A DNA stretch of 64,000 bases, taken from NCBI GenBank assembly GCA_030440445.1, contig CP098528.1:1860001-1924000 (forward strand), in the 5' to 3' direction. Position numbers and translations under genes: made by a program. Below the pieces are notes generated by a model. It saw nothing but the letters and a program-made list of their open reading frames with translations. It was not told the DNA's origin and did no database searches. Below, piece after piece: positions 25,812-34,890 of the stretch (within the stretch, counting starts at the first letter, position 1; each line of letters begins with the position of its first letter). The stretch is from Halomonas sp. KG2. GTDB taxonomy: Bacteria > Pseudomonadota > Gammaproteobacteria > Pseudomonadales > Halomonadaceae.

Positions 25812-26798
25812 CTAAATTGACAGTAAAGGTAGGCAGGAAACGCCGTGGCTAGGCAGTGGGCTAGAGGGAGCTTGGAAATGCCGACGAAAATCTGGTAGGT
25901 GCTCCCGTGTAAAGCGTAAAAAAAGATCAGCGACTGGCGTCGGAAAATGATCGCGACGATACACCGTGCACCATGAGCGCCGAATGGGGAAGTTGGGTAG
26001 GGGGAGCGCTGATAGCAGCCCCTGCTCTAGTTCAAGTTGAACCGCCAAGCGTGGCAAGACAGCAACGCCTAAATGGGCCATAACGCCTTGTTTAATGGCT
26101 TCATTAGTGCCTAATTCAATGCGGTGTGGAAGGCCGACTTCTTGGTCAACAGCCAGTTGCTCAAATGCGATACGTACCCCAGAACCTGGCTCACGCATCA
26201 ATACATAATGGCGCGCAAAGTCGGCTAATGTGGGTGCTTCCATGTGAAGTAGTGGGTGGTCTGGCCATACGAGAGCGATGAGTTCATTTTCAAGAATGGG
26301 CATGACTACCAAGTCGTCGTCTTCAGGCACCATGGCCATAATCACGACATCATCTTTTTGTTCTGCCAGTCTTTCCAACGCCTGACTGCGGTTGCATACC
26401 TTTAGACGAATGCGTACGTCGGGATAGCGTGCTCGAAACCGTGCTAGTAAATAAGGCACCACATATTGGGCTGAGGAGACTGCCGCGATGTTCAACTCAC
26501 CGCTAATGCTGCCATTAATCTCCGAGAGATTCATTTGCAGTCTAGAGAGCTGTCCGAAAATCTCACGTGTCGAGAGCGCTAGCGTATCCGCTGCAGGTAG
26601 CACGTGAAGGGTTTTACCGGCATATTTAAACAGTGGCTGACCAAGAGCGAGTTCTAACTGACGAATTTGTGCGCTAACCGCAGGTTGCGTAAGCCCTAGC
26701 TGCTCGGCTGCGCGCGAGTAGGAGCGCTGGCGGTGAACGGCCTGGAATACCTGTAATTGTCGGAAGGTCAAACGGTTGAGTAGTGTAAGGGATGACAT
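25812..26798 (-). CDS. LysR-family regulator, CbbR-like
   Basis: From the ATG at 26798 this is a 328-residue LysR protein. The first 65 residues (F-R-Q-L-Q-V-F-Q-A-V then R-S-Y-S-R-A-A-E-Q-L-G-L-T-Q-P-A-V-S) closely follow the CbbR/RbcR subgroup. The effector domain follows from about residue 95. A longer open frame extends 100 codons upstream, but it runs through the promoter region shared with the divergent DUF3141 gene and is not LysR-like. No RuBisCO or Calvin-cycle gene is in the window, so CbbR-like describes sequence only. Divergent placement makes the DUF3141 gene its most likely target. Confidence 0.88.
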   Translation of the reverse strand: MSSLTLLNRLTFRQLQVFQAVHRQRSYSRAAEQLGLTQPAVSAQIRQLELALGQPLFKYAGKTLHVLPAADTLALSTREIFGQLSRLQMNLSEINGSISGELNIAAVSSAQYVVPYLLARFRARYPDVRIRLKVCNRSQALERLAEQKDDVVIMAMVPEDDDLVVMPILENELIALVWPDHPLLHMEAPTLADFARHYVLMREPGSGVRIAFEQLAVDQEVGLPHRIELGTNEAIKQGVMAHLGVAVLPRLAVQLELEQGLLSALPLPNFPIRRSWCTVYRRDHFPTPVADLFLRFTREHLPDFRRHFQAPSSPLPSHGVSCLPLLSI

Positions 26799-27026
26799 AG
26801 CAACCTCTAGGTATACACCCTCCGAAGATAGAAAGTGCCACAAAACAAAAAGTCTCAGCATTACGCTGGAAATGCTACCACCGATGATGTGCGGCGTCTT
26901 TATGACAACAATGATGAATTTGCAAAGGTAAGCATCGACGTTATGCAGCGAGTGGCCTAAACTATATTGCATTGCAGCATCAACGCTTCGGGACGGATGC
27001 TTTGCATCAACCCAATGGGAGAATTT

Positions 27027-29600
27027 ATGAACTTTCTCGCTCATCCTTTGTTGCCTGGCAGCGCGCTGAAAAGCCTGTGGCCAGGAGCGTCTGATCAAAT
27101 GGCTCCATTACCGGTCGGCGAGGCCTTTGCTAGCATGGTAGATCCGTTCGGATTCGGACGGGCTGCAGCGGGCTATTGGCGCGACAGTATTGAGCGTAGC
27201 GTCCTGTATTGGGATGTTATGCGCGAACGCGGAAATCAATATCTTGAGCATATGGAGCAAACCAAGCCGAACGTGCTTGGATTTGATACAGAGGTGCTCA
27301 TTGATGGACGCACACTTCCCCATCCAACCAATTATGAGCTGCTGAGAGTTCTTCCCCCCAGCCATATTCAGATTGACCCTGAGAAACGACCGTTTGTGGT
27401 TGTGGACCCCAGGGCAGGTCATGGCCCTGGTATTGGCGGGTTCAAACCCGATAGCGAGCTTGGGGTTGCTCTAAAGGCTGGTCACCCTTGCTACTTTATT
27501 GGTTTTTTGCCTTTTCCTGAACCGGGTCAAACCGTTGAGGATGTGGTAGAAGCGGAAATTGCGTTTTTGCGTCATGTTATCGCTCTGCACCCAGAAACAG
27601 CTGAAAAACCAATGGTGGTAGGTAACTGTCAGGCGGGTTGGCAAATAATGATGGCTGCGGCACTTGAGCCGGATGTGTTCGGTCCGATTCTTATTGCCGG
27701 TGCGCCGCTTTCTTACTGGGCTGGGGAGCACGGTAAAGCGCCTATGCGCTATACCGGTGGTATGACCGGTGGAAGCTGGATTACTGCTTTAACTAGCGAC
27801 ATTGGTAACGGCTTGTTTGATGGTGCTTGGCTAGTGCAGAACTTCGAGCGTCTCAATCCAGCCAACACCTACTGGAAAAAGCAGTACCATCTGTATGACA
27901 ACATTGATACCGAATCCAAGCGCTATTTAGAGTTCGAGCGCTGGTGGGGCGGTCACGTTGTCTTAGGTGGCCAAGAGATCCAATATATTGTCGATAACCT
28001 ATTTGTTGGTAATCGTCTCTCGACGGCCCAACTGGTGACTCGCGATGGCCGCCGTATTGATCTTCGCAATGTGCGCTCACCTGTTGTCGTATTCTGCTCG
28101 CGTGGCGATGACATCACTCCGCCGCCTCAGGCGCTGGGTTGGGTACGTGATTTATACGAAGGCGAAGAAGATATCATCGCCAACGAACAGACGATCGTGT
28201 ACTGCATGCACGACACAACTGGGCACTTAGGGATTTTTGTTTCCGGTAGCGTGTCGCGCAAAGAGCATACTGAGTTCACGGCCAACATGGACTATATCGA
28301 TGTTATGCCGCCAGGGCTGTATGAGACAACGGTCTCGCATGTCAGCGAGCGAGATGATGCGGAGTTACTTGAGCGTGATTATTTGCTTGAGTTCACATCG
28401 CGTAACTTTGAAGAGCTGGATCAGGATGTAAAGCATATTCCTGAGGATGACCGTCGGTTTGCAACGGTTGCACGTATTTCAGAGATCAACCTTGGTTTCT
28501 ATCGGTTGTACGTTCAACCTTGGGTACAGGCCATGATGACACCCGAAGCGGCACGCTGGATTCGTCGTATGCATCCTATCCGGTTAGGCTACAAGCTTCT
28601 ATCTGATCGTAATCCGCTGACAGTTCCGCTGCCGGTGATGGCTGAATCAGTACGCAGTAATCGTCAGCAAGTAGGCCAAGATAATGTTTTCAAAGCATTA
28701 GAAACGATGTGCTCCGATCAAATTGTCGCTAATCTCAATGCAGTGCGAGATTTGCGCGATAGCACGACAGAAAGACTGTTTATGGATATTTATGGACAGC
28801 CTCTATTGCAAGCAGCGGTAGGTTTGCGTGGCGATGCGCATGTGCATCGTCGTCGTCCTGGAGCCGAGCCAGAGCATCAACGTTTTGTTGAAAACCGCAA
28901 AAATGAGCTGCGCAATAAAATTGCCCAGGGTGGCGCTCACGAAGCAGTCATGCGTTCGGTTATCTATGTATTAGGCGGAGCGCCAGCGACAGATGAGCGT
29001 AATTTCAAGCGGTTACGTGCTTCTCGTGCTGAGCTAGAGCCTAGTTCAACGCTGAGTGAATTTAAGCGTTTGGTGCGTGACCAGTTCTTTATCTTGAAAT
29101 TAGATCGTGAGCGAGCGCTATCGTCATTGCCCGAGCTATTAAAAGGGCAAAGCAGCAGTGATATCGACGGTCATATTGAGCACCTTGAACATGTGTTCGC
29201 CGCGAGCGGTGAATTATCCGAGCACGCAGCAGAGCGTTTTGAACAGGTGAAGACGCTGTTTGATCAAGCGAGGCCGCCGAAAGCCGCTCAACCAAAAGCT
29301 ACTCAACCAAAAGCTACTCAACCAAAAGCTGTGAGCGTACCCGCTACTGACACTAAGCAAGCAGGTGACCAGAAGGCGGCTATTGATACGCAAACCGCGG
29401 CAAGCTCTCCAACTGACAGCGTGGTGACAGAAGCTGAAAGCGTGTTGACAGAGAAAGTATCGGCGGAAAAGGATGCTACCCAACGCGCCTCTACCGAAAC
29501 GGTGCCTGCTACTAATAATGTAGCAACAGATGCAGCTAAAGAAGCAAGCAAGCCTCAGCCAAGAGCGGCGTCGCGTAGGAAACCACCGCGCAAGCGCTAA
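27027..29600 (+). CDS. DUF3141 protein, alpha/beta-hydrolase related to PHA synthases
   Basis: 857 residues from the ATG at 27027, which has GGGAG upstream; an in-frame ATG 60 bases earlier lacks a site. Residues about 100-420 have an alpha/beta-hydrolase layout. The nucleophile elbow is G-N-C-Q-A-G with Cys201, an acid candidate lies in R-G-D-D-I-T-P-P at Asp361/362, and a histidine is in T-T-G-H-L-G-I-F at His400. The Cys-Asp-His order and surroundings match polyhydroxyalkanoate synthases. The middle is helical and unassigned. The last 130 residues are low complexity, rich in Ala, Thr, Lys and Gln, ending in a basic tail like some granule- or DNA-binding proteins. The biochemical role is not known; an acyl-transfer or PHA-linked role is inference. 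Confidence 0.85.
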   Translation: MNFLAHPLLPGSALKSLWPGASDQMAPLPVGEAFASMVDPFGFGRAAAGYWRDSIERSVLYWDVMRERGNQYLEHMEQTKPNVLGFDTEVLIDGRTLPHPTNYELLRVLPPSHIQIDPEKRPFVVVDPRAGHGPGIGGFKPDSELGVALKAGHPCYFIGFLPFPEPGQTVEDVVEAEIAFLRHVIALHPETAEKPMVVGNCQAGWQIMMAAALEPDVFGPILIAGAPLSYWAGEHGKAPMRYTGGMTGGSWITALTSDIGNGLFDGAWLVQNFERLNPANTYWKKQYHLYDNIDTESKRYLEFERWWGGHVVLGGQEIQYIVDNLFVGNRLSTAQLVTRDGRRIDLRNVRSPVVVFCSRGDDITPPPQALGWVRDLYEGEEDIIANEQTIVYCMHDTTGHLGIFVSGSVSRKEHTEFTANMDYIDVMPPGLYETTVSHVSERDDAELLERDYLLEFTSRNFEELDQDVKHIPEDDRRFATVARISEINLGFYRLYVQPWVQAMMTPEAARWIRRMHPIRLGYKLLSDRNPLTVPLPVMAESVRSNRQQVGQDNVFKALETMCSDQIVANLNAVRDLRDSTTERLFMDIYGQPLLQAAVGLRGDAHVHRRRPGAEPEHQRFVENRKNELRNKIAQGGAHEAVMRSVIYVLGGAPATDERNFKRLRASRAELEPSSTLSEFKRLVRDQFFILKLDRERALSSLPELLKGQSSSDIDGHIEHLEHVFAASGELSEHAAERFEQVKTLFDQARPPKAAQPKATQPKATQPKAVSVPATDTKQAGDQKAAIDTQTAASSPTDSVVTEAESVLTEKVSAEKDATQRASTETVPATNNVATDAAKEASKPQPRAASRRKPPRKR
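29287..29331 (+). repeat. Three tandem 15-bp repeats inside the DUF3141 gene
   Basis: Three copies of CTCAACCAAAAGCTA (last base changed in the third) run head to tail and keep the reading frame. They encode repeats of Q-P-K-A-T in the low-complexity tail. Copy number may vary between strains through slippage. Confidence 0.8.
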
Positions 29601-29903
29601 GTGTTGTAACGTTTGTCTACGCCCCTGTTTTGATACAGGGGCGTTTTTTTGTTTCCGTATTTTGGGTTGCCGTCTGCGTATTGGCAGTCTAGTGTCTAGC
29701 TACTTCATTATGAAAAATAGTACGGATAGACACCTTGCGCTTCAGCATTAGTTTGTTACTTATGCGTCGGTTGTTACTGGCGCTTGTTGCAGGGCTGGGG
29801 TAGGGTAGGCGCATTTTTCTCATGGTCGTCAAGTGGTAACAACAGGCGACAACGTATTCAGAGCATGGGCGATAGCGCCTGAGCATTAGGAAAGTGGAGC
29901 ACT
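29601..29903 (+). terminator. Terminator (29621-29650) and topA upstream region
   Basis: GCCCCTG at 29621-29627 pairs with CAGGGGC at 29636-29642 and is followed by seven T. This is a typical factor-independent terminator 20 bases after the DUF3141 stop. The remaining 250 bases up to topA have no gene. They should hold the topA promoter, which I could not place, and a GGAAAGTGGAG ribosome site just before the topA ATG. Confidence 0.85.
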
Positions 29904-32531
29904 ATGGGCAAGTCACTGGTCATCGTCGAGTCGCCTGCGAAAGCGAAGACGATCAATAAGTATCTCGGCAACGATTTCATCGTAAAGTCGAGCGTGGGTC
30001 ACATCCGTGACCTGCCGACCAGCGGCTCAGGTAAGGCAGCCTCCGACCCGAAGGAGCGCGCTCGCCAGGCTGCGGCAACACGCAAGATGTCGGCGGAAGA
30101 GAAAGCAGAGTACAAAAAACGTAAGGCTCATGATCAGTTAATTCGGCGGATGGGCATCGACCCGGATAACGGCTGGGAAGCTCGCTATGAGGTGCTCCCG
30201 GGTAAAGAAAAAGTCGTCGCTGAATTAAAGAAGCTGGCTGAAAAAGCGGATGCTGTTTATCTCGCAACGGATTTGGACCGCGAAGGGGAAGCAATTGCCT
30301 GGCATTTGCGCGAGACAATTGGTGGTGATAACACTCGCTATAAGCGCGTTGTATTTAATGAAATAACCAAAAATGCCATTCAGGATGCGTTTAAGTCGCC
30401 AGGGACGCTAAATATTCCCCGGGTGGAAGCGCAGCAAGCGCGCCGCTTCTTGGACCGCGTTGTTGGTTTTATGCTTTCTCCGTTGTTGTGGGCCAAGATT
30501 GCCAGGGGCTTATCAGCAGGTCGTGTTCAATCTGTCGCGGTTCGCTTGATCGTTGAGCGTGAACGAGAAATTCGTGCGTTTATTCCTGAAGAGTTTTGGG
30601 ATGTCCATGCAGATCTCGCTTCCCCGGATGGCGAGCTGGTTAGATTTGCGTTGGTGCGTCAGGATGGTAAGCCCTTCCGTCCTACCTCCGAAAAGGACAC
30701 GCTTGCGCGTATTGAGCAGCTGCGCAAAGCCAAGCTTGCGATTACCTCCCGTGAAGACAAACCGACGAGCTCCAAGCCAACTGCGCCGTTTATTACCTCA
30801 ACACTGCAGCAGGCTGCCAGTGGCCGGTTGGGGTTCTCTGTTAAGAAAACCATGACCATGGCTCAGCGCCTCTACGAGGCCGGCTACATTACCTACATGC
30901 GTACCGATTCCACCAATCTTTCAAAGGATGCGGTAGAGAGTGTTCGCTCGTTTATTGGTGATGAGTACGGAGCACGCTATTTACCAGACTCTGCTAACCG
31001 TTACAGCAGCAAGGAGAGCGCCCAAGAAGCCCACGAGGCGATCAGGCCCTCTAGCGTTGAGCGCAAGGCAAGTGATCTCTCTGGAATGGAGCGCGACGCA
31101 GAGCGTCTCTATGAGCTGATTTGGCGTCAATTTGTGGCCTGTCAGATGACGCCTGCTGAGTACCTTTCCAGTACGCTGAGTGTTGAGGTTGATGGCTACG
31201 ACTTGCGTGCCAAAGGACGAGTGCTCAAGTTTGATGGTTACACGCGGGTGATGAAGCCATCGGGTAAAAATGAAGACCAAAGCCTGCCTGATTTGCCGAA
31301 GGGCACGGCGATGGCGCTTGAGAAGCTTGATCCCCAGCAGCACTTTACTAAACCGGCCCCGCGTTATACGGAAGCCAGCTTAGTAAAAGAGCTCGAGAAG
31401 CAGGGCATTGGCCGTCCTTCTACCTATGCTGCCATCATTTCCACGATTCAGGATCGTGGTTACGTGAAGCTAGAAAGTCGCCGTTTTTATGCTGAAAAAT
31501 TGGGTGATATTGTCACCGAGCGATTAAAAGAGTCTTTCCCAGATTTGATGGATTATTCGTTCACGGCTCGAATGGAAGATAGCCTGGATGAAGTTGCGGA
31601 AGGTGAGCGTAACTGGCAAGCCTTGCTAGATGCTTTCTATGGCGAATTCAGCCAGGAGCTTAGCAAGGCCGAAAGCGACGAAGGAATGCGCCCTAATCAG
31701 CCGGTTCCTACGGATATTGACTGCCCAAGTTGCGGTCGCAAAATGCAAATCCGGACGGCTTCCACCGGTGTGTTCTTGGGTTGCAGTGGTTATAACTTGC
31801 CGCCCAAAGAGCGCTGTAAAACCACCATTGATTTAATTCCTGGTGAAGAAGCTGTTGCCGAAGATGCAGGCGAAGAAGCAGAAACCAACGCACTCCGTGC
31901 CAAGCGCCGTTGCCAGAAGTGCGGAACCGCCATGGATAATTATCTCATCGATGAGGGGCGCAAACTGCATATTTGCGGCAATAGCCCTGATTGTGATGGT
32001 TATGAGGTGGAAGCAGGTAAGTTCAAAATCAAAGGGTACGACGGCCCCATTATCGAATGCGATAAGTGTGGTTCTGAGATGCAGCTTAAGTCAGGTCGAT
32101 TTGGCAAATATTTCGGCTGCACCAACAGTGAGTGTAAAAACACCCGCAAGTTGCTTCGCAGTGGTGAAGTGGCACCGCCCAAAATGGACCCCATTCCCAT
32201 GCCGGAATTGGCCTGCCAAAAGGTAGAAGATCACTACGTGCTGCGTGATGGTGCCAGCGGCTTGTTCTTAGCGGCCAGCAAGTTCCCTAAAAACCGTGAA
32301 ACTCGTCCGCCGTTGGTCAAAGAGCTAAAAGCCCACGCCGACGAACTACCGGAAAAGTATCACTTTATCTTAAAGGCGCCCAGCGAAGACCCGGATGGCC
32401 GTCCTGCACAAATTCGCTACTCACGGAAAAATAAAGAGCAGTACGTGATGACCGATGAAGAAGGCAAAGCAACCGGCTGGAAAGCGACGTTTGAGGCGGG
32501 TAAATGGCACGTGGAGGATAAGCGCAAGTGA
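29904..32531 (+). CDS. topA: DNA topoisomerase I
   Basis: Type IA topoisomerase that relaxes negative supercoils by passing a strand through a transient single-strand break. 875 residues. The TOPRIM domain starts [10 protein letters not shown] and contains the metal site D-L-D-R-E-G-E-A near residue 120. The catalytic tyrosine is Tyr331 in I-T-Y-M-R-T-D-S. The C-terminal part has three tetracysteine zinc ribbons (C-P-S-C near 607, C-Q-K-C near 670, C-D-K-C near 719) followed by a basic DNA-binding tail. It is followed with GTGA overlap by a DUF6586 gene, as in pseudomonads. Confidence 0.97.
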   Translation: MGKSLVIVESPAKAKTINKYLGNDFIVKSSVGHIRDLPTSGSGKAASDPKERARQAAATRKMSAEEKAEYKKRKAHDQLIRRMGIDPDNGWEARYEVLPGKEKVVAELKKLAEKADAVYLATDLDREGEAIAWHLRETIGGDNTRYKRVVFNEITKNAIQDAFKSPGTLNIPRVEAQQARRFLDRVVGFMLSPLLWAKIARGLSAGRVQSVAVRLIVEREREIRAFIPEEFWDVHADLASPDGELVRFALVRQDGKPFRPTSEKDTLARIEQLRKAKLAITSREDKPTSSKPTAPFITSTLQQAASGRLGFSVKKTMTMAQRLYEAGYITYMRTDSTNLSKDAVESVRSFIGDEYGARYLPDSANRYSSKESAQEAHEAIRPSSVERKASDLSGMERDAERLYELIWRQFVACQMTPAEYLSSTLSVEVDGYDLRAKGRVLKFDGYTRVMKPSGKNEDQSLPDLPKGTAMALEKLDPQQHFTKPAPRYTEASLVKELEKQGIGRPSTYAAIISTIQDRGYVKLESRRFYAEKLGDIVTERLKESFPDLMDYSFTARMEDSLDEVAEGERNWQALLDAFYGEFSQELSKAESDEGMRPNQPVPTDIDCPSCGRKMQIRTASTGVFLGCSGYNLPPKERCKTTIDLIPGEEAVAEDAGEEAETNALRAKRRCQKCGTAMDNYLIDEGRKLHICGNSPDCDGYEVEAGKFKIKGYDGPIIECDKCGSEMQLKSGRFGKYFGCTNSECKNTRKLLRSGEVAPPKMDPIPMPELACQKVEDHYVLRDGASGLFLAASKFPKNRETRPPLVKELKAHADELPEKYHFILKAPSEDPDGRPAQIRYSRKNKEQYVMTDEEGKATGWKATFEAGKWHVEDKRK

Positions 32532-32989
32532 GCCCACGTTCTCGTACCAACCAATTGCTTTATCAAGCTGAGCTTTTGGTTGGTCTTCCAACAGGTAATG
32601 ACGAACATGCTCAGGCTCGCCAAATGGCGATTGAAGAGAGCGCTTTGGCGCTCTTTGAGCTGGCATTAAACTCGCTGCTCAAAGAAGTGACCGAGCATGC
32701 GCGTCTTAACGAGCATGGCTGGCAAGTGCTCCTTAATGAGAAGGGCCCTGCCGTTGCTGAGCTGCAGCGCTTAAGAGATATGCTGCACCAGCCGGATAGC
32801 TGGTTACACTGGCTGGTGGGGCAAGTTGAGAAACTGCACAGTGACGAGGGGGCAAGTAAACGCGCAGTGCAGAACCCCTCAATGATCGCTGTCGGCAGTC
32901 AGGTGAGTGTTGCTGACCAACTGTTAGCTAACCTTCATGCTGCAAAACGCGATATTGCTGCGTTACGTGAAACTAGCCAAGAGTGGTAA
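32528..32989 (+). CDS. DUF6586-type protein downstream of topA
   Basis: 153 residues, starting at a GTG that overlaps the topA stop. It is mostly helical by composition, with no signal peptide, metal site or catalytic motif. The sequence start [16 protein letters not shown] and the position after topA match the small pseudomonad family DUF6586, which has no known function. Translational coupling to topA suggests a role in, or co-expression with, DNA topology or SOS-linked functions; this is inference. Confidence 0.75.
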   Translation: MSPRSRTNQLLYQAELLVGLPTGNDEHAQARQMAIEESALALFELALNSLLKEVTEHARLNEHGWQVLLNEKGPAVAELQRLRDMLHQPDSWLHWLVGQVEKLHSDEGASKRAVQNPSMIAVGSQVSVADQLLANLHAAKRDIAALRETSQEW

Positions 32990-33043
32990 TTATAACGACA
33001 AACGTATTGCCTAGAGAGAGTGAATCGCAACGAGGAGATATAG

Positions 33044-33508
33044 ATGCGCTATAACCAAGTCAAAGACTTCGTTGAATGGGCCGCGGATTATCATGGGCGC
33101 ATGGCGCGTCAGTATCGTGTCGCAGCCGATTCAAGTGACCATCAACGTCTTGCCATGGCGTTAACGTATTTAGCCGACAGCGAGCTCCGGATGAAGACTG
33201 GGCTAGAAGCGCTTTTTAGTGATGGCTTTAATCATAAAGAAGTGTTGGAAATATGGTTTGATGATCCTAATGACTTTCCTCAGCCTCCAGTGCTTGAGGC
33301 GCTTGCGCAACAAACGATAGCAGACTCAATTGATGAACTAACTCGTGTAGCGGTTGAGTCGCATCGCAAGCTACAGGACCTCTATGAGCACCGCGCATCA
33401 CGGGCAAAAATAGAGCCAGAGGAAACTTTTTTTAACGCTTTGGCGGAAGGACATCATGCTGAAGCGCGTAAGTTAGTAGCGAGTATGCAAGAATTCGAAG
33501 ATATCTAG
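33044..33508 (+). CDS. Helical protein of unknown function
   Basis: 154 residues with GAGGAG eight bases before the ATG. The composition and spacing of hydrophobic residues suggest a four-helix, ferritin-like bundle (V-K-D-F-V-E-W-A-A-D-Y-H-G at the start, H-Q-R-L-A-M-A-L-T-Y-L-A-D-S-E near residue 46). No full set of metal-binding Glu/His pairs could be assigned. It follows the DUF6586 gene by 54 bases, same strand. I do not recognise a named family. The 174 bases after it show only a short GC-rich palindrome around 33546. Confidence 0.6.
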   Translation: MRYNQVKDFVEWAADYHGRMARQYRVAADSSDHQRLAMALTYLADSELRMKTGLEALFSDGFNHKEVLEIWFDDPNDFPQPPVLEALAQQTIADSIDELTRVAVESHRKLQDLYEHRASRAKIEPEETFFNALAEGHHAEARKLVASMQEFEDI

Positions 33509-33682
33509 GTAGGCATTTGAAGTGATTTAGCTACCGTTTAATAATGGCGCGGTTGCCATATTGGCGCGCTAGCTTGTTATTTGGCTTTTTTGAAAGCACT
33601 GACATTTGGTGTGAGAATAAGGTATAACAACCGCCATAAATGCTTTGTTGGCTGGTGATGCTGGCCTATATAGAGAACGATA

Positions 33683-34315
33683 ATGATGCCTGTAAACCGT
33701 CGCCGTTTTTTAGCGTTGGCGCTGGGCTGGCCTGCTGTGGCCAGTGCAGCGACTTCCGGTACCTTAAATAATTATGAGCCCACAGATCTGGTTGAGACGT
33801 TGCTTTCGCGTGCGAGTATCCCGCGTCACAGCAATGAACTATGGGTGTTAATTGATGATCAAGACGCCACGTTGAGTGTCTACCGTGGTAATGCGTTGGT
33901 TGAGCACTACGCGCCCATATCCCTAGGGCGAGGTGGGGCGAAAACCCAGCGGGTTCGCGGTGATAACGTGACACCGCTTGGCGAGTTTCGAATTAATCGA
34001 TTTAATTACGAAAGTCAGTGGCATATCTTTATTGGTATCGATTATCCTACGCCACCTCATGCTAGGATGGCGCTCGAAAAAGGCATTTACTCCCAAGCGG
34101 ATTACGATGCTTATTTTGATCACTATCAGCGCCACGGCTCACCACCGCAGAATACGGCATTAGGCGGTGCCATTGGCATACATGGTATTGGTGAGGGTGA
34201 TCCAGATATTCATGGCCGGTTCCATTGGACTCAGGGTTGTGTTGCTGTCACCAACGAGCAAATTGAGCGCGTTGCGTCGCTGGTAGGTGTTGGCACTCGC
34301 GTAGTGATCCGATAG
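33683..34315 (+). CDS. L,D-transpeptidase (YkuD domain) with twin-arginine-like signal
   Basis: Enzymes of this family make 3-3 peptidoglycan crosslinks or attach proteins to diaminopimelate in the periplasm. 210 residues. The N-terminus N-R-R-R-F-L-A-L-A-L-G followed by V-A-S-A-A has the R-R-x-F-L pattern of Tat signals. The YkuD domain (about 50-210) has the catalytic triad region: a histidine in I-G-I-H-G-I-G and nucleophile Cys186 in T-Q-G-C-V-A-V, where the usual residue before Q/R-G-C is Ser. The gene is followed after 222 bases by an Lpp-type lipoprotein gene, a plausible substrate. Either of two adjacent ATG codons could be the start. Confidence 0.9.
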   Translation: MMPVNRRRFLALALGWPAVASAATSGTLNNYEPTDLVETLLSRASIPRHSNELWVLIDDQDATLSVYRGNALVEHYAPISLGRGGAKTQRVRGDNVTPLGEFRINRFNYESQWHIFIGIDYPTPPHARMALEKGIYSQADYDAYFDHYQRHGSPPQNTALGGAIGIHGIGEGDPDIHGRFHWTQGCVAVTNEQIERVASLVGVGTRVVIR

Positions 34316-34537
34316 GCTATGCTGCTGAAGGAAGTTAAAGGTTTTAAATACGTGGCTATAGACAACCGCTGTGGTCTATTATAAAACAGCGTTTGACTTG
34401 CGTATATTGGCGTAATGCCATGGTACAAGTCGCTGTAAAGAACCTGCACCGCAGGTAGACAAAATTGAGCTAACGCTTTAGCCTTAAATTTGTCATACCC
34501 TTAACGTTGTACCCAAGGAAGACTCAAGGAGAACATT

Positions 34538-34801
34538 ATGACTCTGAAGACTGCTCTGAAGATGACTGCCGCTGCCGCTTCACTGGCAATCCTGGCTGGC
34601 TGTGCTTCTACCAGCGCCCTGGAAGAAGTTCGCATGACTGCTGAATCTGCACAGGCTGATGCCGCAGAAGCACGCAGCATGGCTTCACAAGCAATGAACA
34701 CTGCTAACCAAGCTCAGCGCGATGCGCAAGCTGCTCTGCAGATGTCTCAGCAGAACCGTGAAGAAATGAACCGCATGTTCCAGCGTTCCATGCAGAAGTA
34801 A
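34538..34801 (+). CDS. lpp: Lpp/OprI-type alanine-zipper outer-membrane lipoprotein
   Basis: 87 residues. A signal peptide ends in lipobox L-A-G-C with acylated Cys22. The 66-residue mature part is an alanine-rich heptad coiled coil (A-E-A-R-S-M-A-S-Q-A-M-N-T-A-N-Q-A-Q) that should form a trimeric rod. It ends Met-Gln-Lys: a C-terminal lysine, as in Braun's lipoprotein, where that lysine is bonded to peptidoglycan. Codon choice is strongly biased (CTG, GCT, CGT), as expected for one of the most abundant proteins of the cell. AAGGAGAAC lies just before the ATG. The 222-base leader upstream holds a TTGACT at 34393, but no convincing -10 could be paired with it. L,D-transpeptidase genes lie on both sides. 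Confidence 0.92.
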   Translation: MTLKTALKMTAAAASLAILAGCASTSALEEVRMTAESAQADAAEARSMASQAMNTANQAQRDAQAALQMSQQNREEMNRMFQRSMQK

Positions 34802-34847
34802 TTCTGCCTGGGCTCTAAGTGTTAAAGCTTAGGGTTGCTGTAGATGT

Positions 34848-34877
34848 AAAAAAACCCCGCCTCGGCGGGGTTTTTTT
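34848..34877. terminator. Bidirectional terminator between lpp and the LysM L,D-transpeptidase gene
   Basis: CCCCGC (34855-34860) and GCGGGG (34865-34870) enclose CTCG and are flanked by seven A on the left and seven T on the right. The symmetric tracts let it terminate both convergent genes. It is the cleanest factor-independent terminator in the window. Confidence 0.93.
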
Positions 34878-34890
34878 ATTTTGACTCAGG

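Noticed and set aside
26799..27098. In-frame upstream extension of the CbbR-like LysR gene
   Set aside because: The extra 100 codons are not LysR-like, run across the divergent promoter region and overlap the start of the DUF3141 gene. The ATG at 26798 gives normal LysR length.
34393..34421. lpp promoter at TTGACT
   Set aside because: No acceptable -10 hexamer lies 16-18 bases downstream, so it was not listed as a promoter.
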